This document shows, in pieces, positions 35,978 through 45,417 of a DNA stretch of 64,000 nt. The translations under genes and the position numbers were made by a program. Each line of letters begins with the position of its first letter. Position 1 is the stretch's first letter. The stretch lies in the NCBI RefSeq assembly GCF_007748175.1, contig NZ_CP037422.1, positions 3,888,520 to 3,952,519 of the forward strand, given 5' to 3'. Under the pieces are notes generated by a model, which saw only the letters and a program-made list of their open reading frames with translations, had not been told where the DNA came from and made no database searches. Source of the stretch: Gimesia aquarii (lineage in GTDB: Bacteria > Planctomycetota > Planctomycetia > Planctomycetales > Planctomycetaceae).

Positions 35978-36918
35978 GATGTTTCCTGATTCATTAAGTC
36001 TTGATAGTAGGCTATTGTCTTGGTTAACCCTTCATGTAAAGAGACTTGAGGTTCCCAGTTCAGAAGCGTTTTCGCTTTTGTGATATCAGGACAGCGTTTT
36101 TTGGGATCATCAGTCGGTAGAGGACGAAACTCTAACTGCGACTTTGATTTAACAATTTGAAGCACAGACTCTGCCAACTCGAACATACTATTCTCAACAG
36201 GGTTTCCCAAATTGATAGGACCAGACGTCTCATCTTGTGCCATCATTTTCAAAAACCCATCGATTAAATCATCAATATAGCAGAATGATCGAGTTTGTGT
36301 TCCATCACCATAAATTGTAAGAGGCTGCCCCCTTAAAGCCTGATTGATAAAATTTGAAACCACTCGTCCATCATTGGGATCCATCCGCGGCCCATAGGTA
36401 TTGAAAATCCTCACTATACGAATTGGGACTTGATGCGCTTCATGATAATTCATACACAACGATTCGGCGATACGTTTCCCTTCATCGTAACAACTTCTCG
36501 GGCCAATAGGATTCACATGCCCCCAATACTCTTCGACTTGTGGATGTACCTCAGGATCACCATAAACCTCAGAGGTTGATGCCTGCAATACTTTTGCCTG
36601 ACAACGTTTTGCTAATCCTAAGAGATTTACCATACCTACTGTCGAGGTTTTGATAGTTTTAATCGGATTATATTGATAGGCAACTGGTGAAGCAGGACAA
36701 GCCAAATTATAAATCTCGCTGACTTCCAAATGAATCGGATGAACAATGTCATGCCTGATTAATTCAAATCGAGGATGTCCCATCAAATGTAAAATATTCT
36801 GTTTACTTCCTGTAAAGAAATTATCCAGGCAGATAACATACTTCCCTCGCTCAACCAGGCGGTCACAGAGATGACTTCCTAAAAACCCAGCACCACCTGT
36901 TACTAACACAGATTCCAT
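35974..36918 (-). CDS. UDP-glucuronate decarboxylase (UDP-xylose synthase)
   Basis: This 314-residue extended SDR has [25 protein letters not shown], the UXS-specific [20 protein letters not shown] and [15 protein letters not shown], with Tyr/Lys in [11 protein letters not shown]. These signatures separate UXS from other epimerases. It produces UDP-xylose from UDP-glucuronate. No UDP-glucose dehydrogenase is nearby to supply the substrate. It is the first gene of a two-gene operon within the large exopolysaccharide locus, upstream of the epimerase gene. Confidence 0.92.
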   Translation of the reverse strand: MESVLVTGGAGFLGSHLCDRLVERGKYVICLDNFFTGSKQNILHLMGHPRFELIRHDIVHPIHLEVSEIYNLACPASPVAYQYNPIKTIKTSTVGMVNLLGLAKRCQAKVLQASTSEVYGDPEVHPQVEEYWGHVNPIGPRSCYDEGKRIAESLCMNYHEAHQVPIRIVRIFNTYGPRMDPNDGRVVSNFINQALRGQPLTIYGDGTQTRSFCYIDDLIDGFLKMMAQDETSGPINLGNPVENSMFELAESVLQIVKSKSQLEFRPLPTDDPKKRCPDITKAKTLLNWEPQVSLHEGLTKTIAYYQDLMNQETS

Positions 36919-37063
36919 CGGTTATTTTTGCCCTTCAAGTAGATATTGATTTAAAAAATAGATCAGTAACCTATTCAGTTGCAAAGACTACTATTAGTTT
37001 ACAGCAAGGTCCTACTAATAGCGAGAAATAGAAGTTCCTTAGAAGCCTCAATTTATCTCGAAT

Positions 37064-37938
37064 TTAGAATTGAAAATAGAGAAAGGGACTTTCAGTACTG
37101 AACCTTAAAACACAAAGGGCAAATAATGTCCCTAGCGCAACCGCCATCTGCCATCCTGGTTTAGAGTTCAAATTCCATGCGTTTGGAAGACAAAAAACGA
37201 TGAATAACAACGAAATCAAAAGTGGCAGTGATTTTTGAATGGCTGTCCAATCTTCAGGAGATCCATGAATACAATGAAGTCCTAGCATAGAAGCTCCATT
37301 GTCATGTCTGATGACCGAAAGATAACCCAACCAACTACCACCAGGAGAAATGTAACCAGTTGTCCTATCGAAGAAAGAATTTCGAATTTTATCCAGGAAC
37401 GAAATGCAAAATAGGCAATTAGCAATCCCCCATGATAGAGTCTCCAAATCACGAATGTCCAATTTGCTCCATACCAGAGGCCCCCTAAAACATGACTATC
37501 ACTAAATTGCATAAGGTTCGCAAATGCTTTCCACGACTCCCCCCCAAAGGAATAAACAAATAATCCCGCAAGCAGTTTGAAAGTGTCATATGCCAACGTC
37601 ACCAGAAATCTGAAATGTTCGTAGTTTGATAAGGCGAACTGATTTTGATTTATCTTTTCAGAGATCGAATTTAGTTGACTTTCAATTTCCGTATAACACA
37701 CAATCGGGCCGGTAATGAGCTGAGGAAACATAGGCAGCAAAGTGCCAGAAACTTACTGTTGGCTTTGCTTGTCTACGATAAACATCAATCGAAAAACTCA
37801 TCGTTTGAAACGTATAAAATGATATTCCGGTGTGCAAAATAATATCAGGCACGGGAATCTCTCCACCACCGGCAATCCAGTCAGTCAGAGAATTAATCGA
37901 CTGTGCAAAGAAACCAGAATATTTGAAGAATCCTTTCT
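37064..37938 (-). pseudogene. Degenerate MBOAT (AlgI/PatA-like) O-acyltransferase gene
   Basis: Fragments of one membrane-bound O-acyltransferase are spread over several minus-strand frames. Around 37938-37745 the frame encodes GFFKYSGFFAQSIN and GISFYTFQTMSFSIDVYR; 37740-37282 then gives MFPQLITGPIV and [15 protein letters not shown]; and 37300-37064 gives the C-terminus ending in PFLYFQF. The frame changes near 37740 and 37290, the N-terminal third is missing, and the catalytic His-containing WHG motif has become WYG. It was an exopolysaccharide O-acetyltransferase and is now inactive. Its partner gene upstream has decayed in parallel. Confidence 0.85.
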
Positions 37939-38035
37939 CCTATCCCAAAGCTCTAACTTCAGAGATCTAATCTTTAAATAGATAAAATTTAAATTTTTCT
38001 TTGATTAATTTTCGCTGACGAGAAAATTGAGTTTT

Positions 38036-38411
38036 CTATTTTTGAAATGACCTTCCCTGTAACTCAAGTAGATTATTAAATAGTTCAGGACAATTAGCTA
38101 AACGGTAATCCATGGGTAACGTGTCAGTAAACGAGTAGATATCTATCCCTAAAATCACTCTTTTGGGTGGTTGTCCACAGCATTCTTCATAGTACCGCAA
38201 AATAGCGAGGTAATCTTCAGGCATTGCGGAATTGACGCCGAAGTTAAAAAAGTCATGGCCGAAAAATAGTGGTAGCGTAATAACCATACGGATTGACAAT
38301 GTAGTTCGTCAGAAATATGACTCCGAATATTCCAAATAAAGAAAACAAAAACACGAAACAGATTTTTTTACTCTGTTGATCAATAATTTGATCATTGGGT
38401 GTTTCAGTCAT
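38036..38411 (-). pseudogene. Remnant of the MBOAT partner protein (AlgX/AlgJ-like SGNH family)
   Basis: An intact start (MTETPNDQIIDQQ then a transmembrane segment and NYIVNPYGYY) is followed by a frame change near 38270 into a second frame encoding FFNFGVNSAMPEDYLAILRYYEE and PPKRVILGIDIYSF. In intact relatives this region follows a GSSR-type catalytic segment, which is absent here, so a large internal deletion has removed the enzyme core and C-terminus. The family recognition comes from the FNFGVNSA and GIDIYSF signatures of polysaccharide acetylation partners; moderate certainty. Confidence 0.7.
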
Positions 38412-38504
38412 TTATTTCTCGTTTTATATACAGAACAAAGTGGCCTTTATTTACAGATTCTGCTAACGCCAGTCTGTGGATTTGTATAATTTTCTATCCG
38501 GTTG

Positions 38505-39338
38505 TCATGATGCATTTCTTTTTAATTTGTGCTGCATTACAACTTCATTAATCGTCTGATAGAGCTGTTGCTTATTTTGTTCGACTTCGGATTTTGATCT
38601 CTTTATTAACATTTCGTAAATTTTGTTGACTTCCTGAAGTTCTTTCTGAAGATTAATTCTTTCCTTTAGTTCGGATAAACTTGTTGCACGCTGATGAAAC
38701 GAACGAGAGAGGATCACCCACTCCGATCTCAGTCTGGCATACTCACCCAAAACCAGCTTTCCCGAAACGAGCCCTTGATTCATTGTCGAGATCCCCCCCA
38801 CTCCAAAAGGCATATTTACATTTCGACATATTTCAGCCATTTTTTCAACCATGCCATTTGAGATCAGTTCGAACATAAAATTTAGTTCTAAATCGAGATG
38901 TAAATCATTTAAACCAATATGAATCTGAGTCACACCGGGAATCTGAACAATTTCAGACAGGTTCTTCATAGCTCCTACCGTTTCAACTAAAGGAACAACG
39001 GAGGCACGATGATTCACGCGCTGGCAAAACCATTCAATTTCCTCTACAGACCGAAACATGGGAAGCATTAAACAATCTGCCCCCTGATCTAATGCATTTT
39101 CAATTTCTTCAGTTGAATCAGGATTCAGAGGATTGAGCCTTACTAAGACTTCTGCTTGTTTCACCGCTGCTTTTATTCTGGAAATATTCTCCTTGCGGTG
39201 CCGAGATATCACCGTATCACGGCCTCCCTGTCGTTTGACTTTGCCGAGAAACTCCAAGTCGACGAAGATCCGATCAACACCACATTGATCTACATATCTG
39301 GCAATCTCTGGGCAATCAGTGATAAATAAATACTTCAT
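38505..39338 (-). CDS. HpcH/HpaI aldolase/citrate lyase family protein
   Basis: This 277-residue TIM-barrel aldolase-type protein has RIFVDLEFLGK, VLVRLNPLNPDSTEEIENAL, CLMLPMFRSVEEIEWF, VPLVETVGAMKNL and IHIGLNDLHLDL, the metal/oxoacid-binding order of the HpcH/HpaI family. The C-terminal 60 residues form a charged coiled-coil-like tail that the family usually lacks. It is followed by the next gene upstream with only 1 base between, so it is co-transcribed with the MurJ-like flippase gene. A role in making an unusual sugar-acid substituent (pyruvyl- or malyl-like chemistry) is inference from position in the exopolysaccharide locus. Confidence 0.82.
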   Translation of the reverse strand: MKYLFITDCPEIARYVDQCGVDRIFVDLEFLGKVKRQGGRDTVISRHRKENISRIKAAVKQAEVLVRLNPLNPDSTEEIENALDQGADCLMLPMFRSVEEIEWFCQRVNHRASVVPLVETVGAMKNLSEIVQIPGVTQIHIGLNDLHLDLELNFMFELISNGMVEKMAEICRNVNMPFGVGGISTMNQGLVSGKLVLGEYARLRSEWVILSRSFHQRATSLSELKERINLQKELQEVNKIYEMLIKRSKSEVEQNKQQLYQTINEVVMQHKLKRNAS

Positions 39339-39339
39339 T

Positions 39340-40854
39340 TTAAAATAGCCTCCTGTGGAAACGAGGCAAGTGATTCTTCAGGATCAATAAGACAGCTCCA
39401 AAACAGACCAGTCCCAGAATTAAAGAATAAGCAATCAGTAGTACTGGCTCTAAAACAAACTTGACCATCATTGCTGAAAAGGAAATCCCAAATAATGTTA
39501 AAAGGATTAAAGCAGCACAGTGCTTAATTTTGACACCATCAATAACAGAGACGTTTAATTTTACCTGCAATGAAATTGTTAATGCTAAAAAGTGAAACCA
39601 GCTCGTAATAACAAATGCAAACATGAGTCCGGAGACTCCCATTGAGTCTCTTACAGCCAGAGACAGCAATATCAAACAACTCAACGAAATAATACTGATC
39701 TTGAATGGAAGCACGGTTTCATGTCTTGCGTAAAACACATTCATTGTGAGAATCGACAATATCAATGCCGGCATCGAAATAATGGCAATTTGTAATAATT
39801 TTGCTGTATTGATAACATCTAATGCTGAAAATAAGCCTCTTTGAAAAAGTAGAGAAACAACTGGTTCTGCACAACCATAAACGGCAACAGTAACTGGAAT
39901 TGTTACCAAGAGAATTAATCCCGCAGCGTGGCTGATTAATTTTGTAGCTTCGGCTAAGTTTCCTTCAGAAAAAACGTGACTTATTCGCGGGAAAATCACC
40001 ATTGTTAATGCAGCCCCCAACAACCCACGAGGGAATTCCACCAGCTTTAATGCATATTCAAATAGGCTGATCCCACCTTCAAATGCTGAGGCAAAAGAGC
40101 GTGACACAACTGGAAAAGCAACGACAACCCCGATCGCAGTCAGGGCATGGAAATATTTCAGCAACAAGCTCCGCTTCAAAGTGGAGAATCGTGTTAATGA
40201 TTGAAATCCACCATTAAATACTCCAGCCATAAAGCAGCGTATTATCTGAGTTAGTAAGCGAAATGAAACAGCCACCACAACAGCCCATGCAATTACGTTG
40301 ATATTTTCAGGTGATACCCAGAAAAAAATTGCCACTAGTAGGATGACGTTAAAAAATAAGTTGCCATATGCTGGAATCGTTGGTTTGTGATGCCCTTGCA
40401 AAGCAGCCGCGGTAACCGCAGTAACGGCACTAATGGGGAAAGCTAATAAAACAATCATAATCAGCTTATTAGCTTCATTAATTTGTGAAGATGTAAATCC
40501 AAAAGCTAATATTTCAGTAAACCATGACGAACAAATAGCCAATGTAAGTGCAAATAAACTGGAGACTATTGCCACAACAAAGAAAGATTGAACTATCAAT
40601 TGATTAGCGTTCTGTTCTGAAATATTTTGACTTCTCCGATGCATTTCAGGAACTAGCACTGCAGCCATGGCACCACCAATTAACATCGCATTCAAAATAT
40701 CAGGGACGGAGATTACGAGTATCGCCAGATCATTTGCGTGTGAAACTCCCAACACGGAAGCAAGCCCCAGCACTCGGAACAATCCAGTTAAACGTCCCAG
40801 CAATATCGCAACGGCAACTAACAGTGTTGCCAGTGAAAGGGATCTCCCCATCAT
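39340..40854 (-). CDS. MurJ/MviN-like lipid-linked oligosaccharide flippase
   Basis: This 504-residue polytopic protein of the MOP superfamily has about 14 membrane segments, the MurJ-type opening GRLTGLFRVLGLASVLGVSHANDL, GGAMAAVLVPEM and the PRGLLGAALTMVIFPRIS motif. MurJ flips lipid II. This copy sits inside an exopolysaccharide/legionaminic acid locus that has no recognisable Wzx, so it more likely flips an undecaprenyl-linked glycan. The cell would need another MurJ for peptidoglycan, if any. Tight spacing to the aldolase gene supports an operon. Confidence 0.85.
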   Translation of the reverse strand: MMGRSLSLATLLVAVAILLGRLTGLFRVLGLASVLGVSHANDLAILVISVPDILNAMLIGGAMAAVLVPEMHRRSQNISEQNANQLIVQSFFVVAIVSSLFALTLAICSSWFTEILAFGFTSSQINEANKLIMIVLLAFPISAVTAVTAAALQGHHKPTIPAYGNLFFNVILLVAIFFWVSPENINVIAWAVVVAVSFRLLTQIIRCFMAGVFNGGFQSLTRFSTLKRSLLLKYFHALTAIGVVVAFPVVSRSFASAFEGGISLFEYALKLVEFPRGLLGAALTMVIFPRISHVFSEGNLAEATKLISHAAGLILLVTIPVTVAVYGCAEPVVSLLFQRGLFSALDVINTAKLLQIAIISMPALILSILTMNVFYARHETVLPFKISIISLSCLILLSLAVRDSMGVSGLMFAFVITSWFHFLALTISLQVKLNVSVIDGVKIKHCAALILLTLFGISFSAMMVKFVLEPVLLIAYSLILGLVCFGAVLLILKNHLPRFHRRLF

Positions 40855-40972
40855 TTGATCTAAAACCTTCCTGAAATCTTAAAAGGGTTTTCAAATGATG
40901 TTATGATCCACACAATCCGTTGCATAAATATTCTCCAATCCTTCGGAGTCGTCTCTTCAAAACCATAATTTG

Positions 40973-41974
40973 TTAAATCGTGTAACGTTCTGCATTAAAG
41001 AAGTGAATATTACGTCCGACCCACTCTGCAGTCTTGGCTAATCCGCTTTTGAATGAGACCTGACTTTTCCAACCGGTTAATTGACGGACTTTGGTGTTAT
41101 CAGCTAGAAGCCGATTGACTTCACTTTTTTCTGGCCGAATTCGATCCTCATCACAGATTATGGGAACTTCTCTTCCAGTCACTTCCATCAGTAATTTAGC
41201 AGTTTCTTCAATTGACCATTCTTCGCCACTACCAATATTCACTACCTCCCCTTCAGACTGTTTGCATAAAGCCAATGCAATCATGCCTGCTGCGGTATCT
41301 GTCGCAAAGTTAAAATCGCGCGTCGGTGTTAGTGCACCTAATCTCAATTCTGCACATCCAGACTGTAATTGGCTGGCAATGGTGGGAATGACTGCCCGGG
41401 CAGTCTGTCTTGGTCCATATGTATTAAATGGCCTCGCAGTGACAACTGGCAATCCAAACGAGAGATAAAAGCTCTCTGCCATCTTGTCGGCTCCAATTTT
41501 ACTGGCTGAGTAAGGTGATTGACCGACTAAAGGGTGATTTTCATCTATTGGTACAAGTTGTGCAGTTCCATAAACTTCCGAAGTCGAAACATGCACTAAC
41601 CTTATCAAGCAATCTGAATTACGGCTTGCCTGTAACACATTCAAGGCTCCTGTCACATTTGTGTCTACATAAGAACGTGCGGCCACATAACTATAAGGAA
41701 TCGCGATTAAACTGGATAAGTGAAATACATAGTCACAGCCTCTCACTGCACCATTGATTCGCTCAGCGTCACGAATATCCCCCTGGATGATTTCTGCAGA
41801 TTGTATAACTTCATGGGAAACATCATTCAACCAGCCAATCTGATTCCATGAATTATAATAAACAAGTGCCCGAACCCTGGCTCCGCTTTGTACAAGCTGC
41901 TCGACTAGATGACTCCCGATAAAACCATCCGCTCCGGTAACCAGCACTTGCTTACCAGCTAATGACTCAGTCAT
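40973..41974 (-). CDS. legB: LegB-type NAD-dependent 4,6-dehydratase
   Basis: This 333-residue extended SDR has VTGADGFIGSHLVEQL, the Thr/Ser-Tyr-Lys set HVSTSEVYGTAQ and YSASKIGADKMAESF, and RPFNTYGPRQTARAVIPTI, the signature of the LegB group. It removes water from the nucleotide-activated GlcNAc (GDP-linked in studied legionaminate routes) to give the 4-keto-6-deoxy sugar. It is the last gene of the minus-strand legionaminic acid operon and supplies LegC. Confidence 0.92.
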   Translation of the reverse strand: MTESLAGKQVLVTGADGFIGSHLVEQLVQSGARVRALVYYNSWNQIGWLNDVSHEVIQSAEIIQGDIRDAERINGAVRGCDYVFHLSSLIAIPYSYVAARSYVDTNVTGALNVLQASRNSDCLIRLVHVSTSEVYGTAQLVPIDENHPLVGQSPYSASKIGADKMAESFYLSFGLPVVTARPFNTYGPRQTARAVIPTIASQLQSGCAELRLGALTPTRDFNFATDTAAGMIALALCKQSEGEVVNIGSGEEWSIEETAKLLMEVTGREVPIICDEDRIRPEKSEVNRLLADNTKVRQLTGWKSQVSFKSGLAKTAEWVGRNIHFFNAERYTI

Positions 41975-42013
41975 TCTAATATTTTCTTATTTAAAAAGTA
42001 TGGTTATAAGAGA

Positions 42014-43150
42014 TTAAGCAGCTCTTCGATGATTTAGTTCAATATTCACTGCTCCCTCATCAAACTCTTCTAAATCACCCAAAGTTTCTTTAACAATTTT
42101 CAACTCTGTGCGTGCTTTATTCAATTCGTCATGAGTTCCAATATCTGACCAATACTCATGTACTGGAAACACTGCGACTCCAGACTTCTCAGAAATACTC
42201 AACTCAATTAAATCTGTCATGTTATAGGATTGATTTTGGGGTACTCGACTCACTGCCTCTGGTGAAATGGCATAGACTCCCGCATTGCACAAAAACCGCT
42301 GAGATGGTTTCTCTTCAAGATATTGCGCATAGGGGCCTTCTGTTTTGATTACTCCATAGGGAATTTCAACATGATAATCGATAGCAGCCACGGTCATAAA
42401 AGGTTGATGAGCCGAATGGAAATCCAACAAGTACCGGAAATTAATTGACGTAAAAACATCTCCATTCATCAACAGCAACGGATCATCAAGTATATCCTGA
42501 ATTAAAGATAGGGCTCCAGCTGTACCCAGTTTCTGTTTCTCACGCAAATATTGAATCTCAACACCGTACTGACTTCCATCTCCTAAGTGCGATTCAATCA
42601 TTCCTGCAAGATAGTTGACCGATATAAATATTTTATTAACTCCAGCACTAGCCACTCTACGGACTTGTCGTTCGATAAGTGGCATACCCCCTACCTCTAC
42701 TAAAGGTTTCGGGAGATTTTCTGTAAGTGGTAACAGCCTGCGACCTTCACCACCTGCCATAATTAATGCACAACTAAAACCATCCGCCTTTTCAGTATCT
42801 TTTCTTTGAGTCAAATCCGTCAGCAGAATAACATCGACCACACAATTTTTAGAGTCGACCAAAGGCAGCGCTTCCAATTCTCCTTGCTGCAACAATTCAA
42901 TAATCGAAGACTGAGACATACTACTTTCTGCCTTCGTGGGCTTACGATTCATGATGGTAGTTATAGACTCATCTAGTTTTAATCCGGCAAGCAATGCACG
43001 ACGTACATCACCATCGGTGACCACCCCCTGCAAACATCTGTTTGCATCAATGACGACGGCGATCCCTTTTTGGCCTAATTCGATTGCTCGAATTGCCTGT
43101 CTCATATCCACAGATTCATTAATCAGGCACTTTTCCATTGAGTCCATCAC
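42014..43150 (-). CDS. CBS-domain nucleotidyltransferase (PtmE-like)
   Basis: This 378-residue protein has an N-terminal CBS-domain pair (about 8-118, with GVVTDGDVRRALL) and a C-terminal sugar nucleotidyltransferase domain beginning ALIMAGGEGRRLLPLTENLPKPLVEVGG (about 127-155), with PLLLMNGDVFTS. This matches PtmE, the guanylyltransferase that makes GDP-glucosamine for legionaminate biosynthesis. Its position between LegB and LegG agrees with that assignment. CBS domains suggest adenylate control. Confidence 0.9.
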   Translation of the reverse strand: MMDSMEKCLINESVDMRQAIRAIELGQKGIAVVIDANRCLQGVVTDGDVRRALLAGLKLDESITTIMNRKPTKAESSMSQSSIIELLQQGELEALPLVDSKNCVVDVILLTDLTQRKDTEKADGFSCALIMAGGEGRRLLPLTENLPKPLVEVGGMPLIERQVRRVASAGVNKIFISVNYLAGMIESHLGDGSQYGVEIQYLREKQKLGTAGALSLIQDILDDPLLLMNGDVFTSINFRYLLDFHSAHQPFMTVAAIDYHVEIPYGVIKTEGPYAQYLEEKPSQRFLCNAGVYAISPEAVSRVPQNQSYNMTDLIELSISEKSGVAVFPVHEYWSDIGTHDELNKARTELKIVKETLGDLEEFDEGAVNIELNHRRAA

Positions 43151-43240
43151 TGGCCTACTCTTTTAAACACAAGGCAACGCCATACTTTGGCTTTAATTTA
43201 AGAACGTTTACATTTTGACTCAGTCGAGTTTTGTTTTTTT

Positions 43241-44410
43241 CTAATCAACGACAAGATCATAAAATTTCTTTTGTGTCGTAGCATCCACGCTAGAATCCCT
43301 GAGTATTTTCACGATTCTGGATGACGTTTGACCATCACCATAAGGGTTCTTCGCTACGTTCCGCAGTCTGTCAATTTTGGGAGAATACAATGTTTTCAGG
43401 GCTACAGCTATACCGGTTTCAGTTGGTTCACAGTCGATAACTAAGTCAGACTTAATTCTACCTTTCTGGCGATTACCAATATTGACTGTACCAATTCCAA
43501 AGCTGGGGGCCTCAATGATACCGCTTGAAGAATTTCCAATCACTGCATCTACAAATTGCATCGCTGATAAATACCTTAATTGCCCTAAACTCACAAATGA
43601 CTTATATCGATTGGTGTCTATGCTTGTAAATTCATCAATTAATTGATTTATCACCCGACCATCTGTATCTGCGTTTGTTTTAGTAAAAATAATATTTGTC
43701 TCATCCAACTGTCCTAAAACTTTAAGAAGATTCTGAACTTGCTGAACTGAAGAATTTTTTTCCAGTGTAACCGGATGAAATGTGCATAATAAGTTTCGAT
43801 GGCTCAACTTAAATCCGATACTCTTCTCGAACTCTTCTTTAGACAACAATTTCAAACGTGAAATATTGTCTAAGCCAATTGCGCCAACATTAAAGACACG
43901 ATCAGGATTTTCTCCTAACTGGATGACCCTTTTTCGGTACACCTCTGTAGAAGTAAAATGATAATAGCTCATCTTTGTAATAGAATGACGTAAAGCATCA
44001 TCGAAGGCCCCTTCTGTAATCTCGCCACCATGAAGATGGGCTACAGGAATTCGGCTGATATGTGCGGCAGAGACAGCGCTGAATATTTCATATCGATCAC
44101 CTAAAACAATAACCAAGTCAGGTTGGAGACGAGCAAATGCTTCCGAAAAACTAATCAACCCCAGTCCCATCGATTTGCAGATACCAATCGGAGAATCGGA
44201 GCTCATTAGCACTTCAATTTTTTCGTCAATCGTATATCCATCACTTTCGATCTCTTGAGCAGTGAGTCCGAACTCGGGTGATAAATGCGAACCTGTCACC
44301 AGTATCTGAAGTTTCAAAGCTGATTCGGAAATAATCTCATCTATCAGCGGCCTTAATAAACCATATTCCGCTCTTGAACCAGTTACTAGACAGACGGTCT
44401 TTTTTTTCAT
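43241..44410 (-). CDS. legG: Hydrolysing nucleotide-sugar 2-epimerase, LegG/NeuC family
   Basis: This 389-residue GT-B-like epimerase opens with TVCLVTGSRAEYGLLRPLI, then has VTGSHLSPEFG, LVIVLGDRYEIF, HLHGGEITEGAFDDALRHSI and GNSSSGIIEAPSFG, all diagnostic of the hydrolysing UDP/GDP-sugar 2-epimerases NeuC/LegG. It releases the 2,4-diacetamido-2,4,6-trideoxy-mannose used by the synthase LegI. A 4-base overlap couples it to legI, and 90 bases separate it from the PtmE-like gene. Confidence 0.93.
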   Translation of the reverse strand: MKKKTVCLVTGSRAEYGLLRPLIDEIISESALKLQILVTGSHLSPEFGLTAQEIESDGYTIDEKIEVLMSSDSPIGICKSMGLGLISFSEAFARLQPDLVIVLGDRYEIFSAVSAAHISRIPVAHLHGGEITEGAFDDALRHSITKMSYYHFTSTEVYRKRVIQLGENPDRVFNVGAIGLDNISRLKLLSKEEFEKSIGFKLSHRNLLCTFHPVTLEKNSSVQQVQNLLKVLGQLDETNIIFTKTNADTDGRVINQLIDEFTSIDTNRYKSFVSLGQLRYLSAMQFVDAVIGNSSSGIIEAPSFGIGTVNIGNRQKGRIKSDLVIDCEPTETGIAVALKTLYSPKIDRLRNVAKNPYGDGQTSSRIVKILRDSSVDATTQKKFYDLVVD

Positions 44411-45417
44411 AGATCGATTATTTCGTCTTCAATAAAATCTCGCTTAGCAATCTGGTTTATCACCTTGTCCCAGTTCATCGGGCTGATACCTGTGCCAGGG
44501 CGTTTTACACACAAATTAAGTTCTGTGAATGACTCTCCTTTTTTGATAGCACGTGCTGCAATGATACTTTTACGTACAATGGGCTTATTTTTTGATTCAG
44601 AAACAGATGGTTTTTTGATCGGGCTGCCTAATGAATTTTCCGTATTTCTAATCCCTCGGACTAACATCATTAATTCATCTGGTTCCAAAGAGGCAGAATG
44701 GTCAGGACCTTCCATATTCTTGTCGAGCGTAAAGTGCTTTTCAATCACAGTGGCACCGAGCGCCGTAGCAGCAATGGAAACTTCAATTCCCAATGTATGG
44801 TCTGAATAGCCAACATTCACACCAAAAGCATTTTTGATCGTTAACATAGCCCTTAAGTTTACATCCTGTATGGGAGTTGGATATTCTGTATTACAGTGCA
44901 ATACAGTGATATTACTTCGATCAACGCCACTATTAATTAAAATTTCCAACGCATCTTCAATCTCTCCCAAGTCGGCCATCCCAGTTGAAAGCACCACTTG
45001 ATCAAACGTTTTACCCACTTTCTTCAAGTAGGGATAATTTGTAATTTCACCTGAAGGTACCTTGATAATTTTTAAACCGAGCGATTTGAGTAAATCAACA
45101 CTTTCTAAATCGAATGGTGTTGAGATAAATACAATCCCTGCCAGCTTGCAGTAATCAAAAAGCTCCTGATGAGCTTTCTGGTCGATTTCCAGTTTTTTTA
45201 ATAAACTAAATTGCGTCGAATCTTCATGATTTGCTAAGCTATTTCTTTGCTGGTATTCCGCTTGTGGAGCAGATTTGCAAACAAGCTTTTCGGTTTTGAA
45301 AGTTTGAAACTTAATCGCATCTGCCCCTGCCTCTGTAGCAGCATCGATCATTTTTTTCGCCGTTTCCACACTCCCGTTGTGGTTCACTCCTGCTTCTGCG
45401 ATTACAAAGACACTCAT
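44407..45417 (-). CDS. legI: N-acetylneuraminate/legionaminate synthase (LegI/NeuB family)
   Basis: This 336-residue enzyme condenses the LegG product with phosphoenolpyruvate. It has an N-terminal TIM barrel (AEAGVNHNGSVETAKKMID, DAIKFQTFK, KVPSGEITNYPYL, LSTGMADLGEIEDAL, EKHFTLDKNMEGPDHSASL) and a C-terminal antifreeze-type SAF domain (IVRKSIIAARAIKKGE). Length and motif order are normal. It is coupled by 4-base overlaps to legG and to the NeuD-like acetyltransferase gene. Confidence 0.94.
   Translation of the reverse strand: MSVFVIAEAGVNHNGSVETAKKMIDAATEAGADAIKFQTFKTEKLVCKSAPQAEYQQRNSLANHEDSTQFSLLKKLEIDQKAHQELFDYCKLAGIVFISTPFDLESVDLLKSLGLKIIKVPSGEITNYPYLKKVGKTFDQVVLSTGMADLGEIEDALEILINSGVDRSNITVLHCNTEYPTPIQDVNLRAMLTIKNAFGVNVGYSDHTLGIEVSIAATALGATVIEKHFTLDKNMEGPDHSASLEPDELMMLVRGIRNTENSLGSPIKKPSVSESKNKPIVRKSIIAARAIKKGESFTELNLCVKRPGTGISPMNWDKVINQIAKRDFIEDEIIDL

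Noticed and set aside
38036..38299. Intact 87-residue hypothetical protein
   Set aside because: Its first dozen codons are out of frame with the upstream remnant, and the rest matches the middle of a larger partner protein, so it is a pseudogene fragment.
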